Assembly: GCA_963843535.1 (NCBI GenBank) | Contig: CAWJKU010000004.1 | Span: forward strand, 1,322,676 to 1,386,675 | DNA: 64,000 nt | From: CAVUNY01 sp963843535 | Lineage (GTDB): Bacteria; Chloroflexota; Anaerolineae; Anaerolineales; Anaerolineaceae | Direction: 5' to 3' | Shown: piece after piece, positions 34,612 to 43,743 of the stretch | How positions within the stretch are numbered: position 1 is the first letter of the stretch | How the letters are laid out: each line of letters begins with the position of its first letter | Notes under the pieces: model-generated | Seen by the model: the letters and a program-made list of their open reading frames with translations, nothing else | Told to the model about the DNA's origin: nothing | The model's database searches: none | Translations under genes and position numbers: made by a program

Positions 34612-36905
34612 ATCAGGGTCACCTTTTTTTCTCCAGCGACGATTTCGCCAATCACCATTCCGGGTTGGGGCAGCGCAGCTTGAAATCGGGGCAAGTCGCC
34701 GGGCGGCACCACCGCGACCATGCCGATCCCCAGGTTGAAGACCCGCGCCATTTCCTCCCACTCGATACTTCCCCGCGATTGGATGAGGTTGAACAGGGGC
34801 GGTATCGTCCAACTTCCCCAATGCACCGCCGCGCCCATGCCCTCTGGCAAAACCCGGGGTATATTTTCGATAAAACCGCCCCCGGTCAGGTGGGCGAGGG
34901 CCTTCACCGGGCAGGGATCGAGCTCAAACACCGGCAGCATCCATGAAAGATAAGAACGATGCGGTGCAAGCAGTGCATCCGCCAAACTGCACCCTAACTC
35001 AGCGAGATAAGTGTCCATAGAAACATTGTCGAAAACCTGCCGGATGAGCGAATAGCCGTTGGTATGCGGCCCTGAAGACGGCAGGCCCACCAGCAAATCC
35101 CCAACCTGGACTTCGGGCCGCGGCAATATGCGATCGAACTCCACCATTCCTACAATGGTTCCTGCCAGGTCGAATTCCCCCGGCAAATATACTCCCGGCA
35201 TCTCCGCTGTTTCTCCACCCAGTAAAACGCATCCGGCTTCCCGGCAGGCTTCCGCGATGCCGGCCACGATTTCAGCGGTCACCTCAGGCTTGAGGGATGA
35301 AGTGGCAAAATAATCCAGGAAAAAAATCGGCCGGGCGCCCTGGACGAGAATATCGTTGATGCAGTGGTTGACGATGTCCTGGCCAATTCCATGGTAGCGG
35401 TTAGCGCTTGCTGCCAGCTTTACCTTCGTGCCAACCCCGTCAGTAGAAGCCACCAGGACCGGCCTGGATAGGTTTTTAAGGGCACTGGCGTCAAATAAAC
35501 CGCCGAAAGCGCCTATCCCCGCCAGCACTGCCGGCGTGTAAGTGGAGCGCACCTCGCGTGACATGAGCACCACAGCGCGGTTTCCCGCATCAATACTGAC
35601 CCCGGACTGCGCATAGGTATTTACTTTCTTGGCGCGTGAAATACTTTGAACGGCCCTTCCGCCGATGTCTTTGCGATATTGCATCCCTTGAAAATGAATT
35701 CCACCGGCTGCTGCGTATGCCTTTTCCAGCGCGCGAGTCAGGTCCCCTGCCCAGGCAGTCACGCCCAGCACCCGGCCCCCACTGGTCACCACCCGGTCTT
35801 CGGCCAGCCGTGTTCCTGCGTGGAAGATAAAAGCATTATCTTCTAGTAGGTCGAGCCCGCTGATGGGCTGCCCGGATGACCCGGCTTGAGGGTATTTTTC
35901 AGAGGTGATCACCACGCAGGCGCAGCTGTTGTTTCGCCAGCGCACGTCAGTCTCAGCTAATTTCCCCTGAGCGCAGGCCATCAGAATTTGTGCCAGGTCC
36001 GAATCGAGCAGCGGAAGGATGACCTGGGTCTCGGGATCGCCGAACCGGCAGTTAAATTCGAGTACTTTTGGTCCTGCATCCGTCAGGATCAAGCCGGCAT
36101 AGATCACCCCGACAAATGGCATTCCTTCCGCGCGCAGCCCATCGATCGTTGGCTGAAGGATCGTCTCTGTGATCATTTTCGACATTTCAGGCGGGCAAAC
36201 CGGCGCCGGGGCATACGCCCCCATCCCACCTGTGTTGGGACCGCGGTCGCCGTCCAATAAGCGCTTGTGGTCCTGGGCTGGCGGCATGGCTTTCACTGTG
36301 ATACCGTCGGAGAAAGCAAGTAGGGAGACTTCCTCCCCCTGCAGGCGTTCTTCGATCACCACAGTTTGTCCTGCATCCCCAAAAATACGGGTTACGAGCA
36401 TATCGCGCACGGCATCCACCGCTTCCTGCGCGTTCTCGGGCAGGATGACGCCTTTCCCGGCAGCCAGGCCCGAGGCCTTGATCACGATTTGCCCCGGGAT
36501 GTTTTGGATGTAATCGACTGTTTTCTGGAAATCGCTGAAAGATGCATACGCGGCGGTAGGAATGGCGTGCCGGTCCATAAAATCTTTGGCAAACACCTTG
36601 GAACCTTCGATTTGCGCCGCCGCCTTCGATGGGCCAAAAGTACGGATGCCCGCCGCGCGCAGCGCATCTGCCAGGCCCAGCGTCAGCGGGACTTCCGGAC
36701 CGATCACGACCAGATCAACGGTTTTATCCTGCGCCGCTTTGACCAACCCGGGGATGTCGTCGCTGGTAACCGGAAGGTTTTCACCTAAAACGGCTGTGCC
36801 GGGATTCCCCGGGGCAAAATACAGGCTTTCAACCTGGTGCGATTGGGCGATTTTCCAACCGATGGCGTGTTCTCGGCCGCCCGATCCTACCACAAGAATC
36901 TTCAT
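34608..36905 (-). CDS. purD: Fused GAR synthetase and AIR synthetase (PurD-PurM)
   Basis: One 765-aa frame holds two purine enzymes. Residues 1 to about 420 are PurD (ATP-grasp): KILVVGSGGREHAI, FGPSKAAAQIEGSK, NTGGMGAYAP and FNCRFGDPETQ. Residues from about 430 are PurM: STDGVGTKVKLA, DIVNHCINDILVQGA, LLGGETAEMPGVY and HLTGGGFIENIPRVL. It would make GAR, and later AIR from FGAM. In most bacteria the two are separate. The ATGA overlap with purN gives the same order as eukaryotic GART. AGAGGTAGGA precedes the ATG. Confidence 0.95.
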   Translation of the reverse strand: MKILVVGSGGREHAIGWKIAQSHQVESLYFAPGNPGTAVLGENLPVTSDDIPGLVKAAQDKTVDLVVIGPEVPLTLGLADALRAAGIRTFGPSKAAAQIEGSKVFAKDFMDRHAIPTAAYASFSDFQKTVDYIQNIPGQIVIKASGLAAGKGVILPENAQEAVDAVRDMLVTRIFGDAGQTVVIEERLQGEEVSLLAFSDGITVKAMPPAQDHKRLLDGDRGPNTGGMGAYAPAPVCPPEMSKMITETILQPTIDGLRAEGMPFVGVIYAGLILTDAGPKVLEFNCRFGDPETQVILPLLDSDLAQILMACAQGKLAETDVRWRNNSCACVVITSEKYPQAGSSGQPISGLDLLEDNAFIFHAGTRLAEDRVVTSGGRVLGVTAWAGDLTRALEKAYAAAGGIHFQGMQYRKDIGGRAVQSISRAKKVNTYAQSGVSIDAGNRAVVLMSREVRSTYTPAVLAGIGAFGGLFDASALKNLSRPVLVASTDGVGTKVKLAASANRYHGIGQDIVNHCINDILVQGARPIFFLDYFATSSLKPEVTAEIVAGIAEACREAGCVLLGGETAEMPGVYLPGEFDLAGTIVGMVEFDRILPRPEVQVGDLLVGLPSSGPHTNGYSLIRQVFDNVSMDTYLAELGCSLADALLAPHRSYLSWMLPVFELDPCPVKALAHLTGGGFIENIPRVLPEGMGAAVHWGSWTIPPLFNLIQSRGSIEWEEMARVFNLGIGMVAVVPPGDLPRFQAALPQPGMVIGEIVAGEKKVTLI

Positions 36906-36946
36906 TCCTACCTCTTGCTGGTGAATACACTTTTATTTGATGTTTG

Positions 36947-36990
36947 TGGAGTTTTTTTGAAAATTGCTTCGCTATTTTCAAAAAACTCCA
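36947..36990. repeat. GGGTGTTTTT-type palindrome 4 inside the purine cluster
   Basis: TGGAGTTTTTTTGAAAATTGC pairs with its near-complement around a 3-nt loop, and ATCATAT follows on the right. It sits in the 164-base gap between purF and purDM, so it could divide the cluster into two transcripts or simply be an inserted repeat. A GC-rich piece (36995-37065) related to family B lies beside it. Confidence 0.75.
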
Positions 36991-37069
36991 ACCATCATAT
37001 TGTACAACCCGCGACAGCCCATGCCCCTGATTGTCTGGACCCAGGGGCGCCAACGCCTTTCTGAATGGA

Positions 37070-38492
37070 TCAGGATATCCCATTTTCGAATCCGGTTTTG
37101 GTCTGGCCAAAATTGATTTGTATCGGGTATTCTCCGGTGAAGCAGGCGTTGCAGTACCCATCTGAACGGCCGATGGCCCGCATCATCCCTTCCAGGGAGA
37201 TAAAATGCAAGGATGTGCATCCCAGGTGCATGCGCAGCTGTTCCAAATCCATGCGGTGCGCGATCAGCTGCTCATAAGTCCCCATATCCACCCCCATAAA
37301 GCAGGGGTGAGCGATCATCGGGCAGGTGATGCGCACGTGAACTTCAGCGGCTCCCGCGTCGCGCAGCATGCGCACCAGGGGACCGGTCGTATTTCCGCGC
37401 ACGATGCTGTCGTCGATCAGTAAAACACGCCTGCCGCGTACGGATTCTTTCAAAACATTGTATTTTAATGCCACACCCTGCTGGCGAAGCGATTCGGTGG
37501 GTTGGATGAACGTCCGCCCAATATAGCGGTTTTTTATGAAACCGGTATTATGCGGTATGCCAGATTCCTGGCTGTAACCGATCGCCGCCGGTATGGATGA
37601 ATCGGGCACCGGGATGACCACGTCCACCGGCGTGTGGCTTTCGATCGCCAGTTGGCGGCCCAGATTTTCACGCACAGAATTCACCGACTGTCCATCCCAG
37701 ATAGCTGTCCGGTCGGGAAAAATAAATGTGCTCGAATGTGCACATGGCTAACGGGGATTTTGGCGGCATTGCCTGGTGGACGCGCAGGGCTGTGTCGCTC
37801 AAGGCGACAATCTCCCCGGGATGCACCTCACGGATGGCAATGCAGCCCAGGGTTTCCAGCGCGCCGGATTCGGAAGCAGCCGCGTGTCCCCCGCTGGGAA
37901 GCATCCCGATGCTCAACGGGTGGAACCCCCACGGGTCTCGGACCGCGAAGACCCCGTCGCGGGTCAAAATCACCAGGCTGTATGCCCCGATCCACTGTTT
38001 CATGCAGTTCTTTATGCGCTCATTCCAGCTGTTTCCCTCCGCCCCAGCCAGCATCATGATGATTACTTCTGAGTCGGATGAAGAAGACATACCCACCCCG
38101 CGCCGCATCAGGTCCTGGCGTAATTGTGGAGCGTTCACCAGGTTTCCATTGTGGCCGACTGCGACCGGGCCGTGCAGGGTATCGATTAAGAAAGGCTGCG
38201 AGTTGCGCGCGGTAGATGATCCGGTCGTCGAATAACGGGTGTGGCCAATCGCGTACAGCCCTTGCAGTGGAGCCAGGTTTTGCGGGTTGAATACCTGGGA
38301 AACCAGGCCGATGTCCTTGTGCAGGGCAATCGAGGTCCCATTGGATACGGCAATGCCGCAGGCTTCTTGCCCGCGGTGCTGCAGCGCGTACAGGCCAAAG
38401 AATGTCATGCGCGCGACATCTTCATTCGGGGCATACACCCCGATTACGCCGCATTCTTCGTGAGGATGGTCGTCGTCAAAAAAATTTACCAT
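37070..38492 (-). CDS. purF: Amidophosphoribosyltransferase, frame broken by one extra base
   Basis: Two frames join to give a 473-aa PurF, which makes phosphoribosylamine from PRPP and glutamine. The first begins with a short propeptide (MVNFFDDDHPHEE) before the catalytic Cys of CGVIGVYAP, and has LQHRGQE and GHNGNLVN; it ends after FSRPDSYLGW. The second resumes at NSVRENLGRQLA and has the PRPP loop VLLIDDSIVRGNTTG. An extra base in the run at 37696-37698 explains the break. Cys residues in MCTFEHIYF, CPMIAHPC and YCNACF match the 4Fe-4S ligands of the Bacillus-type enzyme. It starts 2 bases after the purE stop. Confidence 0.88.
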
Positions 38493-38494
38493 GA

Positions 38495-38977
38495 TTAAGA
38501 TTGGATCGATTGATCATCAGATAAAATTTTCTTCACCTGAGTTTGCTGAAATTCGGTTACCCGGGCTTGTACTTCTGGATTGCTCAGCCCGAGGATTTTT
38601 GCTGCCAGCAGCGCGGCATTTCCCGGATCGAGCACGACCGCTGCGGCGATTCCGGAAGGCATGCGCAGCGAAGAAAACAGGTCCGCGCCGCCGAAGGCAT
38701 CGCTCGGTGGAGGGCAGGCGATCACGGGCGCGCTGACAGAGCCATCACAGAATCCGGAGAGTGCGTTGCTCCGCCCGGCGACGGTGATGTATACCTTAGG
38801 CCGGGGATCCATTTCATGTTTTTCCAGGATGGAAAGCACGTGCCTGGGTGTTTTATGCGCTGAGCCAATGTGCAGGCAAACCTCCAGGCCAAATCCGCGG
38901 GCTGCCTCCGCAATTTTCTGGCAGTGACTTTCATCTGCCCTGGAACCCATCAGGATCACCACCAGAGGAGTACTCAT
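38495..38977 (-). CDS. purE: Class II PurE, direct AIR carboxylase type
   Basis: The 160-aa protein would carboxylate AIR to CAIR. MGSRADESHC and GSAHKTPRHV are general PurE features. The segment VAGRSNALSGF, followed by PVIACPPPSDAFGG and SSLRMPSGIAAAVVLDP, matches the animal AIR carboxylase pattern (AGRSNGLG, CPP, SSLRLPSG) rather than class I (AGGAAHLPG). Class II enzymes use CO2 directly and need no PurK; no purK is seen in the cluster. Its ATG overlaps the purC stop by 4 bases. Confidence 0.88.
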   Translation of the reverse strand: MSTPLVVILMGSRADESHCQKIAEAARGFGLEVCLHIGSAHKTPRHVLSILEKHEMDPRPKVYITVAGRSNALSGFCDGSVSAPVIACPPPSDAFGGADLFSSLRMPSGIAAAVVLDPGNAALLAAKILGLSNPEVQARVTEFQQTQVKKILSDDQSIQS

Positions 38978-39948
38978 GGAAGAATTCCTGCCTTTCTCAA
39001 ATTTTCGACCAGGCGCGCTTCAACCGGATAGGATCCTGGATTGAAGGGCAAACCGGTGAGTTGCTCGAAAATGGAAATATACAGCAGGCTGGCATCTACC
39101 CACAACGTATCCGGCATGATTGGCGGCTGCCCGTCTCCGCGGTAACCTTGCGCTGCGTATGCCAGGCGAACGAACTCTTTATCAAACAGCTCCGGCTCCT
39201 GCCCGCTGCGCAGCCGCTCCTCATAACTGGCCTGCTTCCAAAAACGCGATGAATCGGGCGTGTGCACTTCGTCGATCAAGAAAACGCTCCCATCCGGCGC
39301 ACGCCCGAATTCATACTTGGTATCCACCAAAATTAACCCGGCTGCGGAGGCCACTTCCTGCCCGCGTTTGAAGATCGCCAGGGCAGCCTGCATCACCTGT
39401 TCCCAGGTGGCGGCATCCAGGTGGCCTTGCTCCACCACCTCGGCACAGGTCAGGCGTTCATCATGCCCGCTTGGTCCTCCTTTGGTGGTAGGCGTGATGA
39501 TCGGCGTTGGCAGAGGTTGGTTCTTCTCCAGCCCATCCGGGAATGTATAGCCGTAGATCTGCCGCTCACCCAGGGAGTAGCGGTACCACAGGGCTGTCTT
39601 GGTCACGCCGGTGATGTAGCCGCGTACAATGACTTCAACCGTGAACGGCTCAGCTTCGGTGACGACCGCCGCGTTCGCATCCGGCATCGATACCATATGA
39701 TTGGCGATGATGGGTCGAGTTTGCTCGAACCACCAGGCGGAGAGCTGGTTCAGCACCTGGCCTTTAAAGGGCACACAGTGCAGCACGCGGTCGAAAGCCG
39801 ACAGGCGGTCAGTCGTGATCAGCAGCCGCTGCTGCCCGGGAAGGGAGTAGCTGTCGCGCACTTTGCCGGAAAATTTACCTGCCAGCGGCAGGTCGGTCCG
39901 GTCAAAGGGCTGTCTCAGCATATCCTGGATAAGCTCAGTCGTAGTCAT
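38974..39948 (-). CDS. purC: SAICAR synthase
   Basis: The 324-aa enzyme joins aspartate to CAIR using ATP. Typical parts are GKVRDSYSLPGQQRLLITTDRLSAFD, VEVIVRGYITGV, and near residue 210 GLILVDTKYEFGRA and LIDEVHTPDSSRFW. It is slightly longer than the bacterial 240-aa forms and close to the 300-aa yeast-like group. AAGAGGCAGCCT precedes ATG 39948; the frame open to 39975 would overlap the purQ stop. The stop overlaps purE. Confidence 0.93.
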   Translation of the reverse strand: MTTTELIQDMLRQPFDRTDLPLAGKFSGKVRDSYSLPGQQRLLITTDRLSAFDRVLHCVPFKGQVLNQLSAWWFEQTRPIIANHMVSMPDANAAVVTEAEPFTVEVIVRGYITGVTKTALWYRYSLGERQIYGYTFPDGLEKNQPLPTPIITPTTKGGPSGHDERLTCAEVVEQGHLDAATWEQVMQAALAIFKRGQEVASAAGLILVDTKYEFGRAPDGSVFLIDEVHTPDSSRFWKQASYEERLRSGQEPELFDKEFVRLAYAAQGYRGDGQPPIMPDTLWVDASLLYISIFEQLTGLPFNPGSYPVEARLVENLRKAGILP

Positions 39949-39958
39949 AGGCTGCCTC

Positions 39959-40741
39959 TTAAACTTGGGACGCATATTGGACGCCGTTCTTAAACAGCGG
40001 TAAGCCGCTGCCGCTGGTTTCGCCGCGCGTCCAGCGCGGATGCTGGTGGGAGAAAATATGGTTTTCCGGGTGCGGCATCAGGCCCAGCACGTTTCCACCC
40101 GGGTTGCAGATGCCGGCGATATCCATTACCGAGCCGTTGGGATTGTAAGGGTATTCTCCGCAGGCGGGTTGCCCGTTTGGACGGGTGTAAACGAGCGCGA
40201 TTTGATCGTTGGCTTTCAGCCAGGACCCGGTTTGATCCTGTTGGGTTAGAAAATTCCCTTCGCCGTGGGCCACCGGGCAGTAAATTGGCTCCGATATACC
40301 GCGCGTCCAGATGCAGGTGCTGGACTGGGGCTGGAGGGTGACCCAGCGGCATTCGAAATGCCCACCGGCGTTGAAAGTGAGGGTAGCGGCTGGATGGGTT
40401 CCGTTTACAGCTGGATCCGGCAGGATGCCGGATTTGACCAGAGCTTGAAAGCCGTTGCATATCCCAATAACCGGTTTGCCGCTGTTCACGAAAGCGCGAA
40501 CTTCTTCAGCAAAATACACTTTAAGCTCGAGCGCCAACAATTTACCGGCACCCAACGCGTCGGCATAGGAGAATCCACCCGGCAGCACCAGCATTTGGTA
40601 AACCTGCCAGTTTCGGTCTCCTGCGCGTAACTGGTTGAGATGCACAATTTCAGGAACCGCTCCGGCAAGCGCCAGAGCCTCGGCAGCATCGTGATCGCGG
40701 TTTGTGCCAGTAGTGTGCAGTATCAAAGCTTTGGGTGGCAT
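39959..40741 (-). CDS. purQ: FGAM synthase glutaminase subunit
   Basis: The 260-aa class I glutamine amidotransferase would feed ammonia to PurL. It has LVLPGGFSYADALGAGK, the nucleophile in GICNGFQALVKSG, HGEGNF and the His-Glu pair MPHPENH. ATG at 40741 follows GACGAGGTAGACTT, in which the purL stop is embedded (4 bases between genes), implying coupled translation. It is a separate protein, unlike the proteobacterial single-chain enzyme. Confidence 0.93.
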   Translation of the reverse strand: MPPKALILHTTGTNRDHDAAEALALAGAVPEIVHLNQLRAGDRNWQVYQMLVLPGGFSYADALGAGKLLALELKVYFAEEVRAFVNSGKPVIGICNGFQALVKSGILPDPAVNGTHPAATLTFNAGGHFECRWVTLQPQSSTCIWTRGISEPIYCPVAHGEGNFLTQQDQTGSWLKANDQIALVYTRPNGQPACGEYPYNPNGSVMDIAGICNPGGNVLGLMPHPENHIFSHQHPRWTRGETSGSGLPLFKNGVQYASQV

Positions 40742-40745
40742 AAGT

Positions 40746-43641
40746 CTACCTCGTCCAGGCATCGACCAGCTGTTGAACCGTGAGTATTACCAATTCCTGA
40801 TCCATTTGCATCAAAGAGAAATCAAGATCTTCGGTCACGATGCCGATCTTCCGGCATGGCAGCGGGTCAAAAAACGCTTGAAATTTGGCTGCGGCAGGTG
40901 CAGGCACCTCCACCAGCAGGCAGCCGTTCGTTTCTCCAAACGCTGCCAGCAGTGGATCATCTCCAGGCAGATCTATGTGCAGCCCAAATCTGCCCGCGAT
41001 CGCCATTTCTGCCGCCGCTACACTCAAACCGCCTTCGCTCAAGTCGTGCGCCGCCGAAATCCAGCCGGTTTGGATCGCCTTGAAGAGCGCTCTGTACACC
41101 TGTGGAGAGTATGTGGAAGGTGCCGGGATGGTTTGACCGGAAAGCTTCCCGGTCAGCAGCGACCAATGGCTGCCGCCAAACGTGGGTTGGAAATCGCCCA
41201 CCAGAAACAGTTCGCTGCCCGGTTTTTTTAGATCAAGGGTCACAGCCCGATCGATATCCGGGATGATGCCTACCGCTGAAATTAACAGGGTGGGAGGGAT
41301 CGATTCTCGCTGACCGTTTTGCCCCAAATATTCATTGTTCAGCGAATCTTTTCCGGAAATAAAGGGTGAACGATGCGCCAGTGCGCCGTCATGGCAGCCG
41401 CGCGCAGCTTCCAGCAGAGAGCCCATCACCGTGGGGCGCAGCGGGTTTCCCCAGCAAAAATTATCCAGCACGGCGATTTGGTCAGGGTCTGCCCCCACTG
41501 CCACCGCGTTGCGCACCGCTTCATCCAGAGCGCTGACCGCCATGCGGTAGGCATCTATCTTTCCGTATTCGGGATTCAAACCGTTGGAAAGCACGATGCC
41601 TTTCCTGCCGCGGGTGCCAGCCGGTTTCAACACGCAGGCATCCGATGGACCGTCGTTTTCACGTCCGGTCAGCGGCTTGATACGCGTACCGCCTTGCACT
41701 TCATGGTCGTAGATGCGGATCGTTGCAGCCTTTGAGGCAATATTTGGGTGTGAGAGCAAATCCAGCAGGGATTGGCTGAATAGCATGTCCTGGGGTGGCA
41801 AATTGGATACCACGGGTGTCGGCGGAACCACGGCATCCAGGCGGCGCTGGGGCAGCCCATGATGCAAAAATTCGTTATGCAGGTCGAGGACGACCTGGTC
41901 CTGGTAGCGCACGACCAGCCGGCAGCTCCCACTGAAAACGCCGATATCGGTGAGTTCAACTTCAAACATATCGCAAATGGATTGCAGTGCCGGTAATTTA
42001 TCCGGCGGCACCGCCACTACCATCCGTTCCTGCGCTTCTGACAGCCAGATCTCCCACGGCGCCAGCCCAGGATATTTCAAATGCACCTTCGCAAGGTCGA
42101 TGTCTGCCCCAATCTCACTCGACATTTCTCCCACCGAGGAAGACAGGCCGCCTGCCCCGCAGTCGGTAATGGCGTGATACAGGCCTTCATCCCTGGCGCG
42201 TAAGATCACTTCCAGGGTGATTTTTTCGGTGATCGGATCGCCGATCTGCACTGAAGCCCCGGCGACTTCTCCGGTTTGGGCATCCATGGTCTGCGAAGAA
42301 AAAGTCGCCCCCCGCAGCCCATCCCGTCCGGTCCGCCCGCCCAACACGATCACCCGGTCTCCGGTTTGAGGCGTGCGCACGTGGCGGCCTTTCGGCGCCA
42401 GGCCCACGCATCCGCAGAACACCAGCGGGTTTGCGGTGAAACCCGGGTCGTACCAGATGGCTCCATTCACTGTGGGAATGCCCATCTTATTGCCGTAGTC
42501 CTGCACGCCGCTTACCACGCCGGATTGAATCCGCCGGGGATGGAGCACCCCTTCCGGCAGTTGGTTCAAGGGCAAGTCCTGCGGCCCGAAACACAGCACA
42601 TCGGTATTGGCGATGGGTTTGGCTGATACCCCGAGCACATCTCGGATAACTCCCCCGACGCCTGTGTTGGCGCCGCCGAAGGGTTCGATGGCGGAAGGAT
42701 GGTTGTGGGTTTCGACCTTGAAGGATATTTCATATTCGTCATCGAAATCGATGATTCCCGCGTTGTCGCTGAATGCCGAAATCACCCACGGGGCATTGAT
42801 TTGATCGGTGGCGCTGCGCAGATAGGTGTTCAGCAGGTTGTTTACCGTTTCAGGATAGGGGCTTTCCTTTTCTCCGGCCTCTCCCTGAACGCTGATCAGG
42901 GCTTTGAATGTCTTGTGCACGCAGTGTTCGCTCCAGGTCTGGGCGATGCACTCCAATTCCACATCCGTGCAATCCCGGGCAGCTCGCCGGAAATAAGCCT
43001 GGATGGCCTGCATTTCTGGCAGGTCTAGCGCCGCCCGCCGCTGTGCAGACAGCGCCAGGAGCGCTTCAGAATCCATTTCTCGGATGGAAAACCTCTCCAC
43101 CTGTCCCGATGAGCCAACCGGCTCGGGAAATGCCGGCTCAATCTCGCCCAAAGCGTAGCGTTGGATGACGGCATTCGAAAGCAGCCGCCGCGCCAACTCA
43201 TCCAGGGCTTCATTGGTTAGATTTTCGCCGCTCACCAGAAACTGCAGTCCGGTGGAAGCCCGGTGCACGCCGTCTACGCCCAGAACCTGAGCAGCCCGTA
43301 CAATCTGTTCCGCTACCGGATCGGTGACCCCAGGCCGCAAAGCCACTTCTACTCGGGAGGTTGGTGAACCGGCAGCAATACGATCTGCCGCCGGATGAAC
43401 AACGCCCAATGAGCGCCATTCCACCATCTGGGTTATCGGATCGCTTAACAGCTCAAAGGCCAGCCGGTGAAGCTGACTCTTCACCCAGCTGGCCTTCGAT
43501 GAAATACAGGTCATTGCACTGGACTCCTGAGATCTGCATGCCAAGCGCGTGTGCATCAGATAATAAACCCGCGGAACGAGGATCTCCCAGGTTTTTGGGT
43601 TGGACCACAAACCGGTATACAGATAGCGGAGATAAATTCAT
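40746..43641 (-). CDS. purL: FGAM synthase large subunit with fused PurS-like domains, frame broken by one extra base
   Basis: The joined product is about 964 aa. The first 55 codons (YRFVVQPKNLGDPRSAG, CNDLYFIEGQL) lie in one frame and the remaining 910 in another; an extra base near 43476 explains the break and the span is 3n+1. The first 190 residues look like two PurS-type domains (the second around VEVALRPGVTDPVAEQIVRA and GVHRASTGLQFLV), after which the PurL core has EHCVHKTFKA, VETHNHPSAIEPFGGANTG and CGAGGLSSSVGEM. No separate purS is present. AGGTG lies before ATG 43641. It is first in the cluster, next to a good promoter. Confidence 0.9.
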
Positions 43642-43661
43642 GCACACCTCAAGAAGATTTC

Positions 43662-43690
43662 ATTTTACTGGATTGAGGTTGTCTGGTCAA
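43662..43690 (-). promoter_or_regulatory. Promoter of the purine cluster
   Basis: On the minus strand TTGACC and TAAAAT are separated by 17 bases. Transcription would begin about 14 bases before the purL start, so there is no room for a purine riboswitch. Just upstream a short hairpin (43717-43737, ATCATCC with its complement) may end the flippase transcript. Confidence 0.7.
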
Positions 43691-43743
43691 TTGTATTTAC
43701 CACATGTCGGAAAGATATCATCCAATAACAGGATGATTGTTTG

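Noticed and set aside
37070..38492. Two separate genes in the purF region
   Set aside because: The two frames hold complementary halves of one enzyme and overlap at the expected junction, so a single frame break explains them better.
43650..43743. Purine riboswitch before purL
   Set aside because: The promoter lies so close that the leader is only about 14 bases; the small hairpin lies upstream of the promoter.
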